Below are positions 25,465-33,450 of a DNA stretch of 64,000 bases, piece by piece. Source of the DNA: Carboxylicivirga litoralis (GTDB taxonomy: Bacteria > Bacteroidota > Bacteroidia > Bacteroidales > Marinilabiliaceae); assembly GCF_025499605.1 (NCBI RefSeq), contig NZ_JAFMVC010000002.1, positions 310,001-374,000 of the forward strand. Direction: 5' to 3'. Within the stretch, counting starts at the first letter, position 1. Every line of letters starts with the position of its first letter. The notes under the pieces were generated by a model that was not told the DNA's origin, ran no database searches, and was given only the letters and a program-made list of their open reading frames with translations. A program made the position numbers and the translations under genes.

Positions 25465-26802
25465 ATGAAGAATAAGTATGCTGCTCATTATTGGCCTAAT
25501 ATAAAGCTGGCCACACCGGTAGTTTTAGCCATGGCGGGTCAAATGTTGGTGAATGTGGCCGATACAGTTATGGTGGGACGTGTGGGCACTATCCCTTTAG
25601 CAGCAGCATCTTTTGCCAATAGTATTTTTATCAATGTGCTGTATTTTGGTATTGGTATCTCCTTTGCTATTACTCCATTGGTTGGTAAGGCGTTTGGTGC
25701 AAAAGATAAAGCATCCTGTGCTTACTGGTTTCATCAGGGAATTTATAGCAATGTAATTGTTGGCTTAGGTCTGACGCTCTTATCGCTGTTGATTATTTTT
25801 ATGATGCCATTAATGGGGCAGGAGGCCGGTGTGGTTGAAGAAGCCATACCGTATTACATTCTTTTAGTATTGTCGATTGTACCCCTGCAACTATTTAATA
25901 GTTATAAACAATTTGCCGAAGGCCTGAGTAATACCAAGGTGGCCATGTATATTACTATTGGCGGCAATGTGCTCAACGTTGTACTCAATTATATGTTTAT
26001 CTATGGACATTGGGGAACACCTGCTTTAGGTTTGCTTGGAGCCGGTATTGGAACTCTGGTGTCACGGGTGATGATGAGTATTGCATTTGCTGTTGTCTCG
26101 CGTCAATTGAGCTTGTTCAATGATTATAGAGGCGATAGGATGGCGGCTTTTTCAAAAGATGCTTTTTTACGCATCTGGAAGCTCGGTTTGCCTATTGGCT
26201 TGCAGATGATAATTGAGGTATTTGCCTTTAGCATAGGAAGCATCATGATGGGATGGATTAGTGCGGTGAGCCTGGCTGCACATCAAATTGTGTTGAGTAT
26301 TGCCAGCCTGACATATATGATGTCTTCGGGTTTGGGATCGGCCACAACGGTTAAAGTCAGCATCTTCAGAGGACGAAAAGATTACCTATCGATGAAAAAT
26401 AGTGCTTTTGCATCTTTGCATATTGTGGTGTTGTTTATGACAACGACAGGCATTCTGTTTTTATTGCTGCGTTATTTCTTGCCATCTCTTTTCGTTGAAG
26501 ATATGGAGGTGATTAATGTGGCAGCCGGTTTGATGTTGGTGGCTGGTTTATTTCAGATATTTGATGGTATTCAGGTAATTACTTTGGGTATTCTCCGAGG
26601 ATTGGAAGATGTGGTAATGCCAGTTGTTGGAGCCGGAATAGCTTATTTATTGCTATCAGTGCCTGTTGGTTACTTGAGTGCTTTTATTTTTAATATTGGT
26701 CCGGTTGGCATCTGGATTGGTTATTTGACAGGTTTGGCATCTGCAGGTGCATTTTTGCTTATTCGCTTCAGGGCCTTGTATAAAAAACGGTATGGGGTTT
26801 AA
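25465..26802 (+). CDS. MATE family multidrug efflux transporter (NorM-like)
   Basis: 445 residues and about twelve transmembrane helices in two homologous halves. The N-terminal part VLAMAGQMLVNVADTVMVGRVGTIPLAAASFANSI has the family pattern of a polar first helix and Asp followed by VGRVG. The second half starts near 230 (LGLPIGLQMIIEVFAFSIGSIMMGWI), again typical. These pumps exchange cationic drugs or metabolites for Na+ or H+ across the inner membrane. It is downstream of the peptide exporter but separated by 73 bases with its own promoter-like element, so a link to peptide immunity is possible but not supported. Confidence 0.93.
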   Translation: MKNKYAAHYWPNIKLATPVVLAMAGQMLVNVADTVMVGRVGTIPLAAASFANSIFINVLYFGIGISFAITPLVGKAFGAKDKASCAYWFHQGIYSNVIVGLGLTLLSLLIIFMMPLMGQEAGVVEEAIPYYILLVLSIVPLQLFNSYKQFAEGLSNTKVAMYITIGGNVLNVVLNYMFIYGHWGTPALGLLGAGIGTLVSRVMMSIAFAVVSRQLSLFNDYRGDRMAAFSKDAFLRIWKLGLPIGLQMIIEVFAFSIGSIMMGWISAVSLAAHQIVLSIASLTYMMSSGLGSATTVKVSIFRGRKDYLSMKNSAFASLHIVVLFMTTTGILFLLLRYFLPSLFVEDMEVINVAAGLMLVAGLFQIFDGIQVITLGILRGLEDVVMPVVGAGIAYLLLSVPVGYLSAFIFNIGPVGIWIGYLTGLASAGAFLLIRFRALYKKRYGV

Positions 26803-26837
26803 GGTTCAAGGTTTGGGGTTTGCCAAATCATCACATT

Positions 26838-26881
26838 AGCAGATTAACAAATAGGCAATTCAATAGTTAACCAGTTCAACA
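26838..26881 (+). repeat. Short degenerate 8-9-base tandem array
   Basis: Units resembling AGTTAACC, AGTTCAAC and CAATTCAAT follow each other just before the comB-like gene. The same units occur at 36118-36155 (opposite orientation) and 36249-36282. Such arrays occur between genes in this phylum; function unknown. Confidence 0.4.
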
Positions 26882-26891
26882 AAAATAAATT

Positions 26892-27602
26892 ATGAAGATT
26901 GAAGTAATTGCTACCGCTCAGCAAGTAACAGAAGAGCAGGTCAAAAATAAAACAGTAGTGGTGATTGATGTATTACGCGCAACATCAGTGATGGTAACAG
27001 CTTTAAGCAATGGAGCCAAGGCGGTTGTTCCTGTTTTGTCGCCTGATGAAGCCTTTCAAATAAAAAAGTCGAGTGGTTGTGAAGTGCTATTGGGAGGTGA
27101 GCGCCACGCTGAACTAATTGAAGGGTTCGATTATGGTAATTCACCACTTTCATATACGCCTGATGTGGTAAAAGGTAAAGTTGTAGTGATGACAACCACT
27201 AACGGTACTTTGGCTATTCATAATTCGCTATTGGCAAAAGAACTTTACATTGCCTCCTTTTTAAACGACAAAGCCATCGTCAATCAGTTAAAAGAGAAAC
27301 AGGACATTGTGTTGGTGTGCTCAGGCAACAACGGCTTATATACTTTGGAAGATGCTTTATGTGCCGGGCGAATTATTCATTTGCTTCAGCAACAACATAG
27401 CAATATTAGATTATCTGATTTTGCCCTGTCAATAAAAGCGCTTTACGAGTCGCATCAGCAAAATATTCATAATGTTGCTGCCCAAGGATACCACTATAAT
27501 GTACTCAGGCAAAAAGGGTATCAACAGGATTTAGATTATTGTTTCCAAACCAATGTTTGTGATATTGTTCCTGAATGGAGTGGAGATCGAATAGTTGGAT
27601 AG
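26892..27602 (+). CDS. comB: 2-phosphosulfolactate phosphatase (ComB family)
   Basis: 236 residues. The ComB family dephosphorylates 2-phosphosulfolactate, a step towards coenzyme M or sulfolactate, and its homologues occur widely outside methanogens. Conserved segments seen are VVVIDVLRATSVMVTALSNGA (Asp and Arg near residue 26-30), LLGGERHAELIEGFDYGNSPL, and VVMTTTNGTLAI, with VCSGNNGLYTLEDALCAGRII later. These form the family's Mg2+/phosphate site. No signal peptide, so cytosolic. Neighbours do not suggest a sulfonate pathway, so the true substrate in this organism is uncertain. The gene is probably monocistronic; the 275-base gap after it contains the ECF-like promoter. Confidence 0.88.
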   Translation: MKIEVIATAQQVTEEQVKNKTVVVIDVLRATSVMVTALSNGAKAVVPVLSPDEAFQIKKSSGCEVLLGGERHAELIEGFDYGNSPLSYTPDVVKGKVVVMTTTNGTLAIHNSLLAKELYIASFLNDKAIVNQLKEKQDIVLVCSGNNGLYTLEDALCAGRIIHLLQQQHSNIRLSDFALSIKALYESHQQNIHNVAAQGYHYNVLRQKGYQQDLDYCFQTNVCDIVPEWSGDRIVG

Positions 27603-27826
27603 GTTATTAGGGTTTAATACCGAGTACAAATTAAATGCGATAGCTTCACATGATTAGTAAAAATCAATCTGTGATTTTCTTTTGAAATACACATCCTACA
27701 GACACCTATCTCTGCATTTCACATTCTTTCATCCTCAACCTGAGTTACATCATTTCTTTTTTTAAGCATTGCCATTATCCTTGTGGTGTTAACTTCTTTG
27801 TAGGCGCCAAAAAAGTTTGTAGGCCA

Positions 27827-27856
27827 TTCCAACCATTTCACAAGTCGTATCGTCAT
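27827..27856 (+). promoter_or_regulatory. ECF-type promoter of the lipoprotein-sigma operon
   Basis: TTCCAACC (27827-27834), 16 bases, then CGTCAT (27851-27856), 21 bases before the ATG. The AAC -35 core with 16-17 bases to a CGTC -10 core is the classic ECF promoter. The identical pair with identical spacing precedes the paralogous lipoprotein at 31867, which makes chance unlikely. The upstream bases also hold two TTTGTAGGC direct repeats (27797 and 27816). Confidence 0.75.
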
Positions 27857-27877
27857 TTAGTAAGGAGAGATAGCATA

Positions 27878-28615
27878 ATGTATATAAATAGACTGATTTT
27901 CATTATAATATTGCTGGTTTCGTTGCTTGTCATTTCATGTCAAAAGAAAGAGTTTACCGAGCCGGTTAGGGTTAATCTTGAGGTCGCATTAGCTGAAGGG
28001 TCATCATCTTATTTTACTTTTTACAAAGGTTGTGTCATGTTTGAGCAAATATTGTTTGACGGACAGAGGCAACAAGGTGGTGATGTTCATTTTGCAACAG
28101 AGGAAGATAATAATATCGGGCCAATTGAGTTTCAAAATAACTCGGTGGGCATCATTAAAAAGTTTGATATTCCGCAAGGTATTTATAACAATATGCAGTG
28201 GCGTTTTGTGCTCGATGAAATTGAAACTGATGAAATTGATGGGGATGATGATGACTCGGAGACTGAGGATCTGGAAGAGGGCGGATTGATTTTGACAGGT
28301 GTATATACAAACCTTGAAGGTGAACAAATACCGATTTATATCATCATTGACGAGGATGAGCAGTTGCGTGCAAGCAGTCAAAATGAAAGTAGTTATGGCG
28401 ATATCATTCTGAGCTCAGAAAATTCATATTCAGCACAGTTACTAATCGACCCTTATTATGCGATGCAAAGTATCTCCATCGAATCAATGGAAGAGGCCGA
28501 GATAAGTGATAGTGAATCGAGTGATTTCATAGAAATTTCAGAAGACGAAAACGAGACTTTGTATGAGATTATTGCCTTCAGGATTCAAAGTACATTAAAA
28601 GTGGTTATCAAATAG
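27878..28615 (+). CDS. Lipoprotein, DUF4382-like family
   Basis: 245 residues with a lipoprotein signal ending LLVISC (Cys at about 21), so it should be lipid-anchored, probably at the outer membrane. The mature protein is beta-rich, with a very acidic patch at about 114-135 (DGDDDDSETEDLEEGG) that could bind Ca2+. Its arrangement parallels the lipoprotein at 31867: an N-terminal strand VRVNLEVAL, a segment where the chain is measured by IYNNMQWRFVL (compare IYEEIEFEFEQ), then LTGVYTNLEGEQIPIYII (compare ASGTYEGTPFTIIS). It is the first gene of an operon with an ECF sigma factor and its membrane partner. The DUF4382 label is from memory and tentative. Confidence 0.75.
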   Translation: MYINRLIFIIILLVSLLVISCQKKEFTEPVRVNLEVALAEGSSSYFTFYKGCVMFEQILFDGQRQQGGDVHFATEEDNNIGPIEFQNNSVGIIKKFDIPQGIYNNMQWRFVLDEIETDEIDGDDDDSETEDLEEGGLILTGVYTNLEGEQIPIYIIIDEDEQLRASSQNESSYGDIILSSENSYSAQLLIDPYYAMQSISIESMEEAEISDSESSDFIEISEDENETLYEIIAFRIQSTLKVVIK

Positions 28616-28630
28616 GTGTTGACTGTAGCA

Positions 28631-29161
28631 ATGATGGTAGACGATATGCAATTGGTTGAAGGCTGCAGAAAACATGAGCGAAAATCGCAGGAACAACTGT
28701 ACCGCAAATATGCCGGCGAAATGCTGAGAATATGTCTGGCCTATGAGCCCGACAGAGACGCGGCCAAGGATATTTTGCAGAATGCTTTTTTAAAAGTATT
28801 TCGCAACATTGAAGCATATACTGGTGAAGGGGCGTTAAAAGCCTGGATTAGGCGAATCATTACAAATACAGCCATCGATGCCTACCGGAAAAAGCAAAAA
28901 GATGCCATGTTGCGTATTGATGATATTAACGAGTTGAGTGTGCCTATTAAGGAGGAATCAGACCCAATGGTTTGTCAGGATTTACTGCGGGAAGTGGAGC
29001 GTTTGCCCGATGGTGCGCGTATTGTTTTTAACCTGTATGCCATTGAAGGTTATGGCCATAAAGAGATAGCTGAAATGCTGAATATTAGTGAAGGAACATC
29101 GAAATCGCAGCTTAGTAGAGCACGCAAGTTGTTGAATGAACAAATAATGAGTGAATTGTAG
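28631..29161 (+). CDS. ECF RNA polymerase sigma factor
   Basis: About 177 residues. Region 2 spans about 20-95, with an acidic helix and AAKDILQNAFLKVFRNIEAY, then GALKAWIRRIITNTAIDAYRKKQK; region 4 spans about 115-175 with LPDGARIVFNLYAIEGYGHKEIAEMLNISEGTSKSQLSRARKLL, a strong match to ECF sigma-24-type factors. A GTG directly after the lipoprotein stop (28616) could start the protein five codons earlier, and ATGs at 28634 and 28646 are possible too; I chose 28631. The gene overlaps nothing but is tightly packed between the lipoprotein and the anti-sigma-like gene. Its probable promoter motif is TTCCAACC-N16-CGTCAT. Confidence 0.93.
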   Translation: MMVDDMQLVEGCRKHERKSQEQLYRKYAGEMLRICLAYEPDRDAAKDILQNAFLKVFRNIEAYTGEGALKAWIRRIITNTAIDAYRKKQKDAMLRIDDINELSVPIKEESDPMVCQDLLREVERLPDGARIVFNLYAIEGYGHKEIAEMLNISEGTSKSQLSRARKLLNEQIMSEL

Positions 29162-29164
29162 AAG

Positions 29165-30640
29165 GTGGGTAAAAAGAATTTCCATATAAACTACCGAAGG
29201 CTTTTGGAGCAGCAAGCTACTGAAGCTCCTGATGATGTATGGAATAATCTGTCGGCTCAACTGGATGCTGAGGCCTCTGAAATACATCTGAATGACGATG
29301 AACATCGGATGATTGATGAGGTATGGAGAGGTCTTGAAAATGAATTGGACATTGATGAAGTGTGGGGGGCTATTTCGGATGAACTGGATGAATCGAAGAA
29401 AAAGCCACTATTACCTACTATTCGATATTGGTTGATGGCGGCCATTGTCCTGTTGATAGTTGGACTGACAGCAGTGATGCATTTTTTTACCGAGCAGGTG
29501 ACGCAACCATCTGGCATTAGTTTGCGTCATACTGAAGAATCAACCCGAGTTAATAGGTCGGTTGTAAGTGATTCGCTTAAAATTGAATTAAAGAGTCGAG
29601 AAATTAGAGAGGCTGGAAATGATGAACTTATTCAATCTGACTCAGCCGACATTGTCAAAAGACAGCAAAATATATTACTACGTGAAGAGTCTGGTGCGAT
29701 AAAAAGTGCACTGCCCGATTGCAACCAAGAAAGCAACACTACAATACATTCCCCAATGTTAGCATCAGGCTCTTTTTTTATAACTAACAGCAATGCATTA
29801 TTACAAGGAAAGCAGGCGTCTATAGGTATTGAACATGCATTTGTTTTAAATCCTGCATTAGTATTACCCGATAATAGCACAGTTAATCAGGGTTGGATTG
29901 AATTGCTTAAACCGCTGGCTCCTCAAAATAGCAAAGAGGAATTGGTTTTCGATAGAAAAGATAGTCGTTGGACTACTGGTGTGGTAACTGCTTTGAAAAA
30001 TACATATCTGCTCAACGCCGAGACCATAGATGGTTTTTCGCCATCAGGCATGAATAGCTCTGACGTTACCTTTCAGCCCGATATTGGATTGAATGTGCAG
30101 TATGCCATCAATCAAAAATTTATTGCCAGTGTCAACGTGTTCCTGTCTTCTACAAGTAAACAAAATTCTCATGTGTACAATTATGGCGAGTATGTGCATA
30201 AAGAAACTCAGCTCGATTACCTGGCTGGCGAACTGGCCATAAAGCACAATGCTAAGCACAGTTTGTTTGGCGATAAAATAATTAGGCGAAATGTTGGTGG
30301 TGTTTATGTGGCGCATCTGCAGTCGGCCTCTGAAACTATTTCGCAAACGACAGAGGATGCATCAATGCAATATGCCTCGCTCGACTATGGGGTGATATTA
30401 GGGCAGGAGTTTGAGCTGCGCAACCGTGGACCTGTTAAAATATCAACCGGTTTGACTGTTAAATATGGTTTGCCTAATGTGTTTAAAGGGGATGCTAATG
30501 TACCTGGTAAATTCAATAAAACCCAAAACGCTTCTATTGAATTTCGTATTGGTATAGCCTATCGCTGGGGAGCTAAGGTAGGTATCGACCATTATTTGGG
30601 TTTTATAGGTAGCCGGCGAAAGATGCTTTCGTACCAATAA
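29165..30640 (+). CDS. Membrane protein with anti-sigma-like N-terminus and C-terminal beta-barrel-like domain
   Basis: 491 residues, starting at GTG three bases after the sigma gene. Residues 1-80 are acidic and cytosolic with repeats of a WxxL/E pattern (DVWNNLSAQLD, EVWRGLENELD, EVWGAISDELD), which I take as the sigma-binding part. A transmembrane helix lies at about 86-106 (YWLMAAIVLLIVGLTAVMHFF). A Ser/Thr-rich linker leads to about 190 C-terminal residues of alternating strands with aromatic ends (TGVVTALKNTYLL, VQYAINQKFIASVNVFLSS, AYRWGAK) resembling outer-membrane beta-barrels. One chain with an inner-membrane helix and a barrel is unusual but occurs downstream of sigma genes in this phylum. 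It presumably senses envelope state. Confidence 0.8.
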   Translation: MGKKNFHINYRRLLEQQATEAPDDVWNNLSAQLDAEASEIHLNDDEHRMIDEVWRGLENELDIDEVWGAISDELDESKKKPLLPTIRYWLMAAIVLLIVGLTAVMHFFTEQVTQPSGISLRHTEESTRVNRSVVSDSLKIELKSREIREAGNDELIQSDSADIVKRQQNILLREESGAIKSALPDCNQESNTTIHSPMLASGSFFITNSNALLQGKQASIGIEHAFVLNPALVLPDNSTVNQGWIELLKPLAPQNSKEELVFDRKDSRWTTGVVTALKNTYLLNAETIDGFSPSGMNSSDVTFQPDIGLNVQYAINQKFIASVNVFLSSTSKQNSHVYNYGEYVHKETQLDYLAGELAIKHNAKHSLFGDKIIRRNVGGVYVAHLQSASETISQTTEDASMQYASLDYGVILGQEFELRNRGPVKISTGLTVKYGLPNVFKGDANVPGKFNKTQNASIEFRIGIAYRWGAKVGIDHYLGFIGSRRKMLSYQ

Positions 30641-30662
30641 TGTCGAATGATTTTTGCATTGT

Positions 30663-31172
30663 CTATTGCCTTTTGTAATTCTTAGACTTTTTAGGTTTAA
30701 ATATTGATATAAAAACAGCAATAATTAGTGTGCTAGTCATGCAAATACCCATTAATAAGTGATTCTCGACATACCAATGGTATTCGGAATTCTGCAATGC
30801 ATCCAGGCCAAGTTTTCCTGATATTTTGACCGTTTCTGCAATCCATGGACCAGAAAAGAAAGTTCCAAGGGCGATAATAAGAACCGTAATTGCCCATTTA
30901 AAAATTAACCAGCCATGTTTAAAGTATCCCCATTGAGTAAATTGAGAATATATCCAACCTGTTAAAAGGCAAATTATTGCAGAAGGAACAAGTAGGTTCA
31001 TATCAATAAAATAGATAATTTTATTTAGCAGGTAAAGTTGGCTACCAGATGATAAATCATCACCCATAAAATGGATTAGAAACATTACAAGTCCTGTGGT
31101 TATCCATATTCCGGCTGCAATGATATGGATGGATTTTAACCATTTTTTATGTTTTAATGTTAGTTGTGCCAT
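30663..31172 (-). CDS. Four-helix integral membrane protein, possibly DUF2269-like
   Basis: 169 residues with four hydrophobic helices at about 15-35, 47-71, 88-108 and 139-158 and a basic C-terminal tail. The first helix contains a His pair typical of this family style (KKWLKSIHIIAAGIWITTGLVMF), and His/Trp residues sit in the loops (WYVENHLLMG), so a haem or metal role is possible but not supported further. It follows the MarR gene after five bases on the same strand, so it is probably the target of that repressor. A DUF2269/CopD-like membership is a guess from the pattern. Confidence 0.75.
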   Translation of the reverse strand: MAQLTLKHKKWLKSIHIIAAGIWITTGLVMFLIHFMGDDLSSGSQLYLLNKIIYFIDMNLLVPSAIICLLTGWIYSQFTQWGYFKHGWLIFKWAITVLIIALGTFFSGPWIAETVKISGKLGLDALQNSEYHWYVENHLLMGICMTSTLIIAVFISIFKPKKSKNYKRQ

Positions 31173-31177
31173 TTGTT

Positions 31178-31624
31178 TTATTTTAAGAAAGTATCCGTAT
31201 TGATGAGTATTTGTTTAAGGCCTTTTAGCATAACTTCTCTGTTATCGGCATCAATTCCTTTAAGGGCAATATTTGTCGATTCAAAAGCACATTGATGAAG
31301 TTGTTCGATTATTGCCATACCCGAATCGGTTATGAATAACTTGAAAACCCGTTTATCGGCATCGTCTCTTCGCTTTTTAATTAAACCAGCTACTTCAAGT
31401 TTTTGAGTTATTCTACTAATATTAGCAAAATCTTTAAAAGTCAATTTACTAAGCTCACCAACCGTAAAGCCTCCTGATTCGGAGAGATGATAAAGTACGT
31501 TCCACTGCTCAGGAGTAATGGTTAATTCATTTTCACTCAATATTTTAAAGAAAACGCGTTTTATCATAATGGCGCTTAGTGCGATATGATGATTTACTGA
31601 AGTTTCTAAATCTACTTTATTCAT
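31178..31624 (-). CDS. MarR family transcriptional regulator
   Basis: 148 residues, the normal length. The winged helix is visible: LTITPEQWNVLYHLSESGGFTVGELSKLTFKDFANISRITQKLEVAGLIKKRRDDADKRVFKLFITDSG, with the recognition helix and the DxR wing motif. These dimers bind palindromes and let go on binding small phenolic or lipophilic ligands. Directly upstream lie two copies of a perfect TTGTCATGACAA palindrome, so autoregulation is very likely. The downstream membrane protein forms the rest of the operon. Confidence 0.93.
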   Translation of the reverse strand: MNKVDLETSVNHHIALSAIMIKRVFFKILSENELTITPEQWNVLYHLSESGGFTVGELSKLTFKDFANISRITQKLEVAGLIKKRRDDADKRVFKLFITDSGMAIIEQLHQCAFESTNIALKGIDADNREVMLKGLKQILINTDTFLK

Positions 31625-31630
31625 TGGAGT

Positions 31631-31677
31631 ATACTTGTCATGACAAATATAGAAAATAAAATTGTCATGACAAGTAT
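31631..31677 (-). promoter_or_regulatory. Twin palindromic operator of the MarR gene
   Basis: Two perfect 12-base palindromes, TTGTCATGACAA, lie at 31635-31646 and 31662-31673, centres 27 bases apart. Their flanks are mirror images as well (ATACTTGTC...GACAAGTAT), so the whole block is a near-symmetric double operator. It begins 7 bases upstream of the marR start codon. Confidence 0.85.
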
Positions 31678-31792
31678 ATTTTGGTTTTGACTTTTCCTAT
31701 AATAACTCAGCATGAGCAACTCGTGATTATTAGTCGTTTATGCAGTAAAGAGGTTTTCCCTTGTATAAAAAATCGAAAAAAGGATGGATTCG

Positions 31793-31822
31793 TTCCAACC
31801 TCCAAATCTATCTTTTCGTCAT
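31793..31822 (+). promoter_or_regulatory. ECF-type promoter of the second lipoprotein gene
   Basis: TTCCAACC (31793-31800), 16 bases, CGTCAT (31817-31822), the same motif and spacing as at 27827. The leader to the ATG is 44 bases. It implies control by the ECF sigma at 28631. Confidence 0.75.
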
Positions 31823-31866
31823 GATAATAGAGTAACGAAAAGAAGTAAAACAAAAAATCTATTATT

Positions 31867-32592
31867 ATGAAAAAAGTAAGCAACCTATTCTTATTAGCTC
31901 TAAGTGTGTTAGTATTAGTCAGCTGTAACGATGATGATAACAATACGGATATGAGCCGTGTTAAAGTAGCTTTAAAAACCAGCCAGACTGCTTTAAAAAG
32001 TGATGCCACCACTACAGAATCTTTTGTATTGGAGAAATTCAACATCTGCATAGGCGAAATTGAATTTGATATCAACGATGATATGGAAGATGTGTTGCCT
32101 GAAGGAACACCAACTTTTAGCGATGTGGAGCTGGAAGGTCCTTTCTTAATTGATTTATTATCGGCCGATGCTATTACAGGTATTGATTTGGCTAGTGTTA
32201 ACGTGCCAAATGCCATTTATGAAGAAATTGAATTCGAATTTGAGCAATATGACAAAGAGGAGCCAGCTGAAATGACCAACAATACGATTGTGGCATCTGG
32301 TACTTACGAAGGAACACCGTTTACCATTATCAGTGAAGAAAAATTGGAAATAGAGCTAGAATACGAAAATGGCTATACACTTGATGGAGCCGACTCACGC
32401 CTGTTTATCGATTTAAACCTGGGTAATTTAAAAACCTTAGTGGCCGCTATTGATTTTTCGGGTGCTATAACCGAGGAAGATGGTAGTATTTTAATTACGA
32501 AAGACAAAAACGACAACATATTGGAGCAGTTTGAAGATGCCATCGAAGATTCATTCGATATAGATGAAGATGATGAAGAAGATGATGATTAA
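31867..32592 (+). CDS. Lipoprotein, DUF4382-like family, with acidic tail
   Basis: 241 residues with a lipobox LVLVSC (Cys at about 20) followed by an acidic NDDDDN linker that favours outer-membrane sorting. The mature part has SFVLEKFNICIGEIEFD, GPFLIDLLSADAITG and VPNAIYEEIEFEFEQY, a pattern I associate with DUF4382, then TYEGTPFTIISEE. It ends in a string of Asp/Glu (DIDEDDEEDDD). It is a paralogue of the lipoprotein at 27878 by layout, not by close identity. It stands alone, with an ECF-type promoter upstream and a terminator downstream, as the likely second regulon member. Confidence 0.8.
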   Translation: MKKVSNLFLLALSVLVLVSCNDDDNNTDMSRVKVALKTSQTALKSDATTTESFVLEKFNICIGEIEFDINDDMEDVLPEGTPTFSDVELEGPFLIDLLSADAITGIDLASVNVPNAIYEEIEFEFEQYDKEEPAEMTNNTIVASGTYEGTPFTIISEEKLEIELEYENGYTLDGADSRLFIDLNLGNLKTLVAAIDFSGAITEEDGSILITKDKNDNILEQFEDAIEDSFDIDEDDEEDDD

Positions 32593-32619
32593 TCGACATA
32601 GTATCTGAATCAATTAGGT

Positions 32620-32654
32620 AAAAAGCGCTTTGGTAACGACCGGGGCGCTTTTTT
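32620..32654 (+). terminator. Intrinsic terminator after the lipoprotein gene
   Basis: AAAAAGCGC (32620-32628) pairs with GCGCTTTTT (32645-32653); the loop is 16 bases and the T-run is part of the stem's 3' arm. Confidence 0.8.
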
Positions 32655-32703
32655 GTTTCAGACACGATTTCAAATCCTACCTGGTTTTTTATATCTTTCA
32701 ACT

Positions 32704-33303
32704 ATGAACGTTACTCGCATATGCTTCACCCTGTTTGTTTTAGTTGTTAGCCAACAGCTATTATCCCAATCTTCATTTCAACTGCAATTAGCCGATTCAA
32801 CTTTAACACTCACCAGGCAAAAAGTCATTTATGACCCGTCGTACTTCTCACTCGATTACCCCAATGGCGATGTGCCAGCCGACCGGGGCGTGTGCACCGA
32901 TGTGGTGATTCGTGCCTATCGGAAATTTAACATTGACCTGCAGCAACTGGTGCACGAAGATATGTGTGATAATTTTGAGTTGTATCCTAAAAACTGGGGT
33001 TTAACGAGCCCCGATAAAAACATAGACCATCGACGTGTACCCAATCTAATGGTATTTTTCTCGCGTTTTGGCAAAGAGTTAACTATAAGCCAAAATCCTC
33101 ATGATTACTTGCCCGGCGATATCGTTTGTTGGGATTTAGGACGAGGACTCACCCATATTGGTATTGTAATTAATCACAAGTCTGCCGATGGCATACGTTA
33201 TTTAATTGTGCACAACATTGGTGCAGGACAGGTAGTGGAAGATTGCTTGTTCAGCTTTAAAATGATTGGGCATTATAGGTTTGGTTGTGATTTAAATAGA
33301 TGA
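32704..33303 (+). CDS. Secreted DUF1287 domain protein
   Basis: 199 residues from the ATG at 32704, which gives a good signal peptide (MNVTRICFTLFVLVVSQQLLSQ). A longer frame from 32653 is open but would bury the signal sequence. The mature domain shows the DUF1287 pattern: DVPADRGVCTDVVIRAYRKF (Cys), IDHRRVPNLMVFFSRFG, PGDIVCWDLGRGLTHIGIVINH (His) and HNIGAGQVVED. The Cys and His suggest an NlpC/P60-like amidase fold, so a cell-wall or peptide hydrolase in the periplasm is likely; the substrate has not been established to my knowledge. Monocistronic, just downstream of a terminator. Confidence 0.85.
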   Translation: MNVTRICFTLFVLVVSQQLLSQSSFQLQLADSTLTLTRQKVIYDPSYFSLDYPNGDVPADRGVCTDVVIRAYRKFNIDLQQLVHEDMCDNFELYPKNWGLTSPDKNIDHRRVPNLMVFFSRFGKELTISQNPHDYLPGDIVCWDLGRGLTHIGIVINHKSADGIRYLIVHNIGAGQVVEDCLFSFKMIGHYRFGCDLNR

Positions 33304-33328
33304 TAATCTTTGACCTGAACCCCATCCT

Positions 33329-33376
33329 TACACCTGGGGTGTAGAACTTCCCCTTTGCTTCAATGCAAAAGGGAAG
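33329..33376. repeat. Pair of intergenic hairpins
   Basis: TACACC-TGG-GGTGTA (33329-33343), then CTTCCCCTTTGC pairing with GCAAAAGGGAAG with one mismatch (33347-33376). They lie between convergent genes at 33303 and 33451, so may act as terminators; they also resemble the palindromic elements near 63.4 kb. Confidence 0.45.
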
Positions 33377-33450
33377 AAGAAATTATGTAATCCGCCTCAC
33401 TATTTACATCTCGTTAAAATTCTTCGGACTCTGGACTTTGAGCTACGTAC

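Noticed and set aside
28004-28381. 125-codon minus-strand ORF
   Set aside because: Shadow of the lipoprotein gene on the opposite strand.
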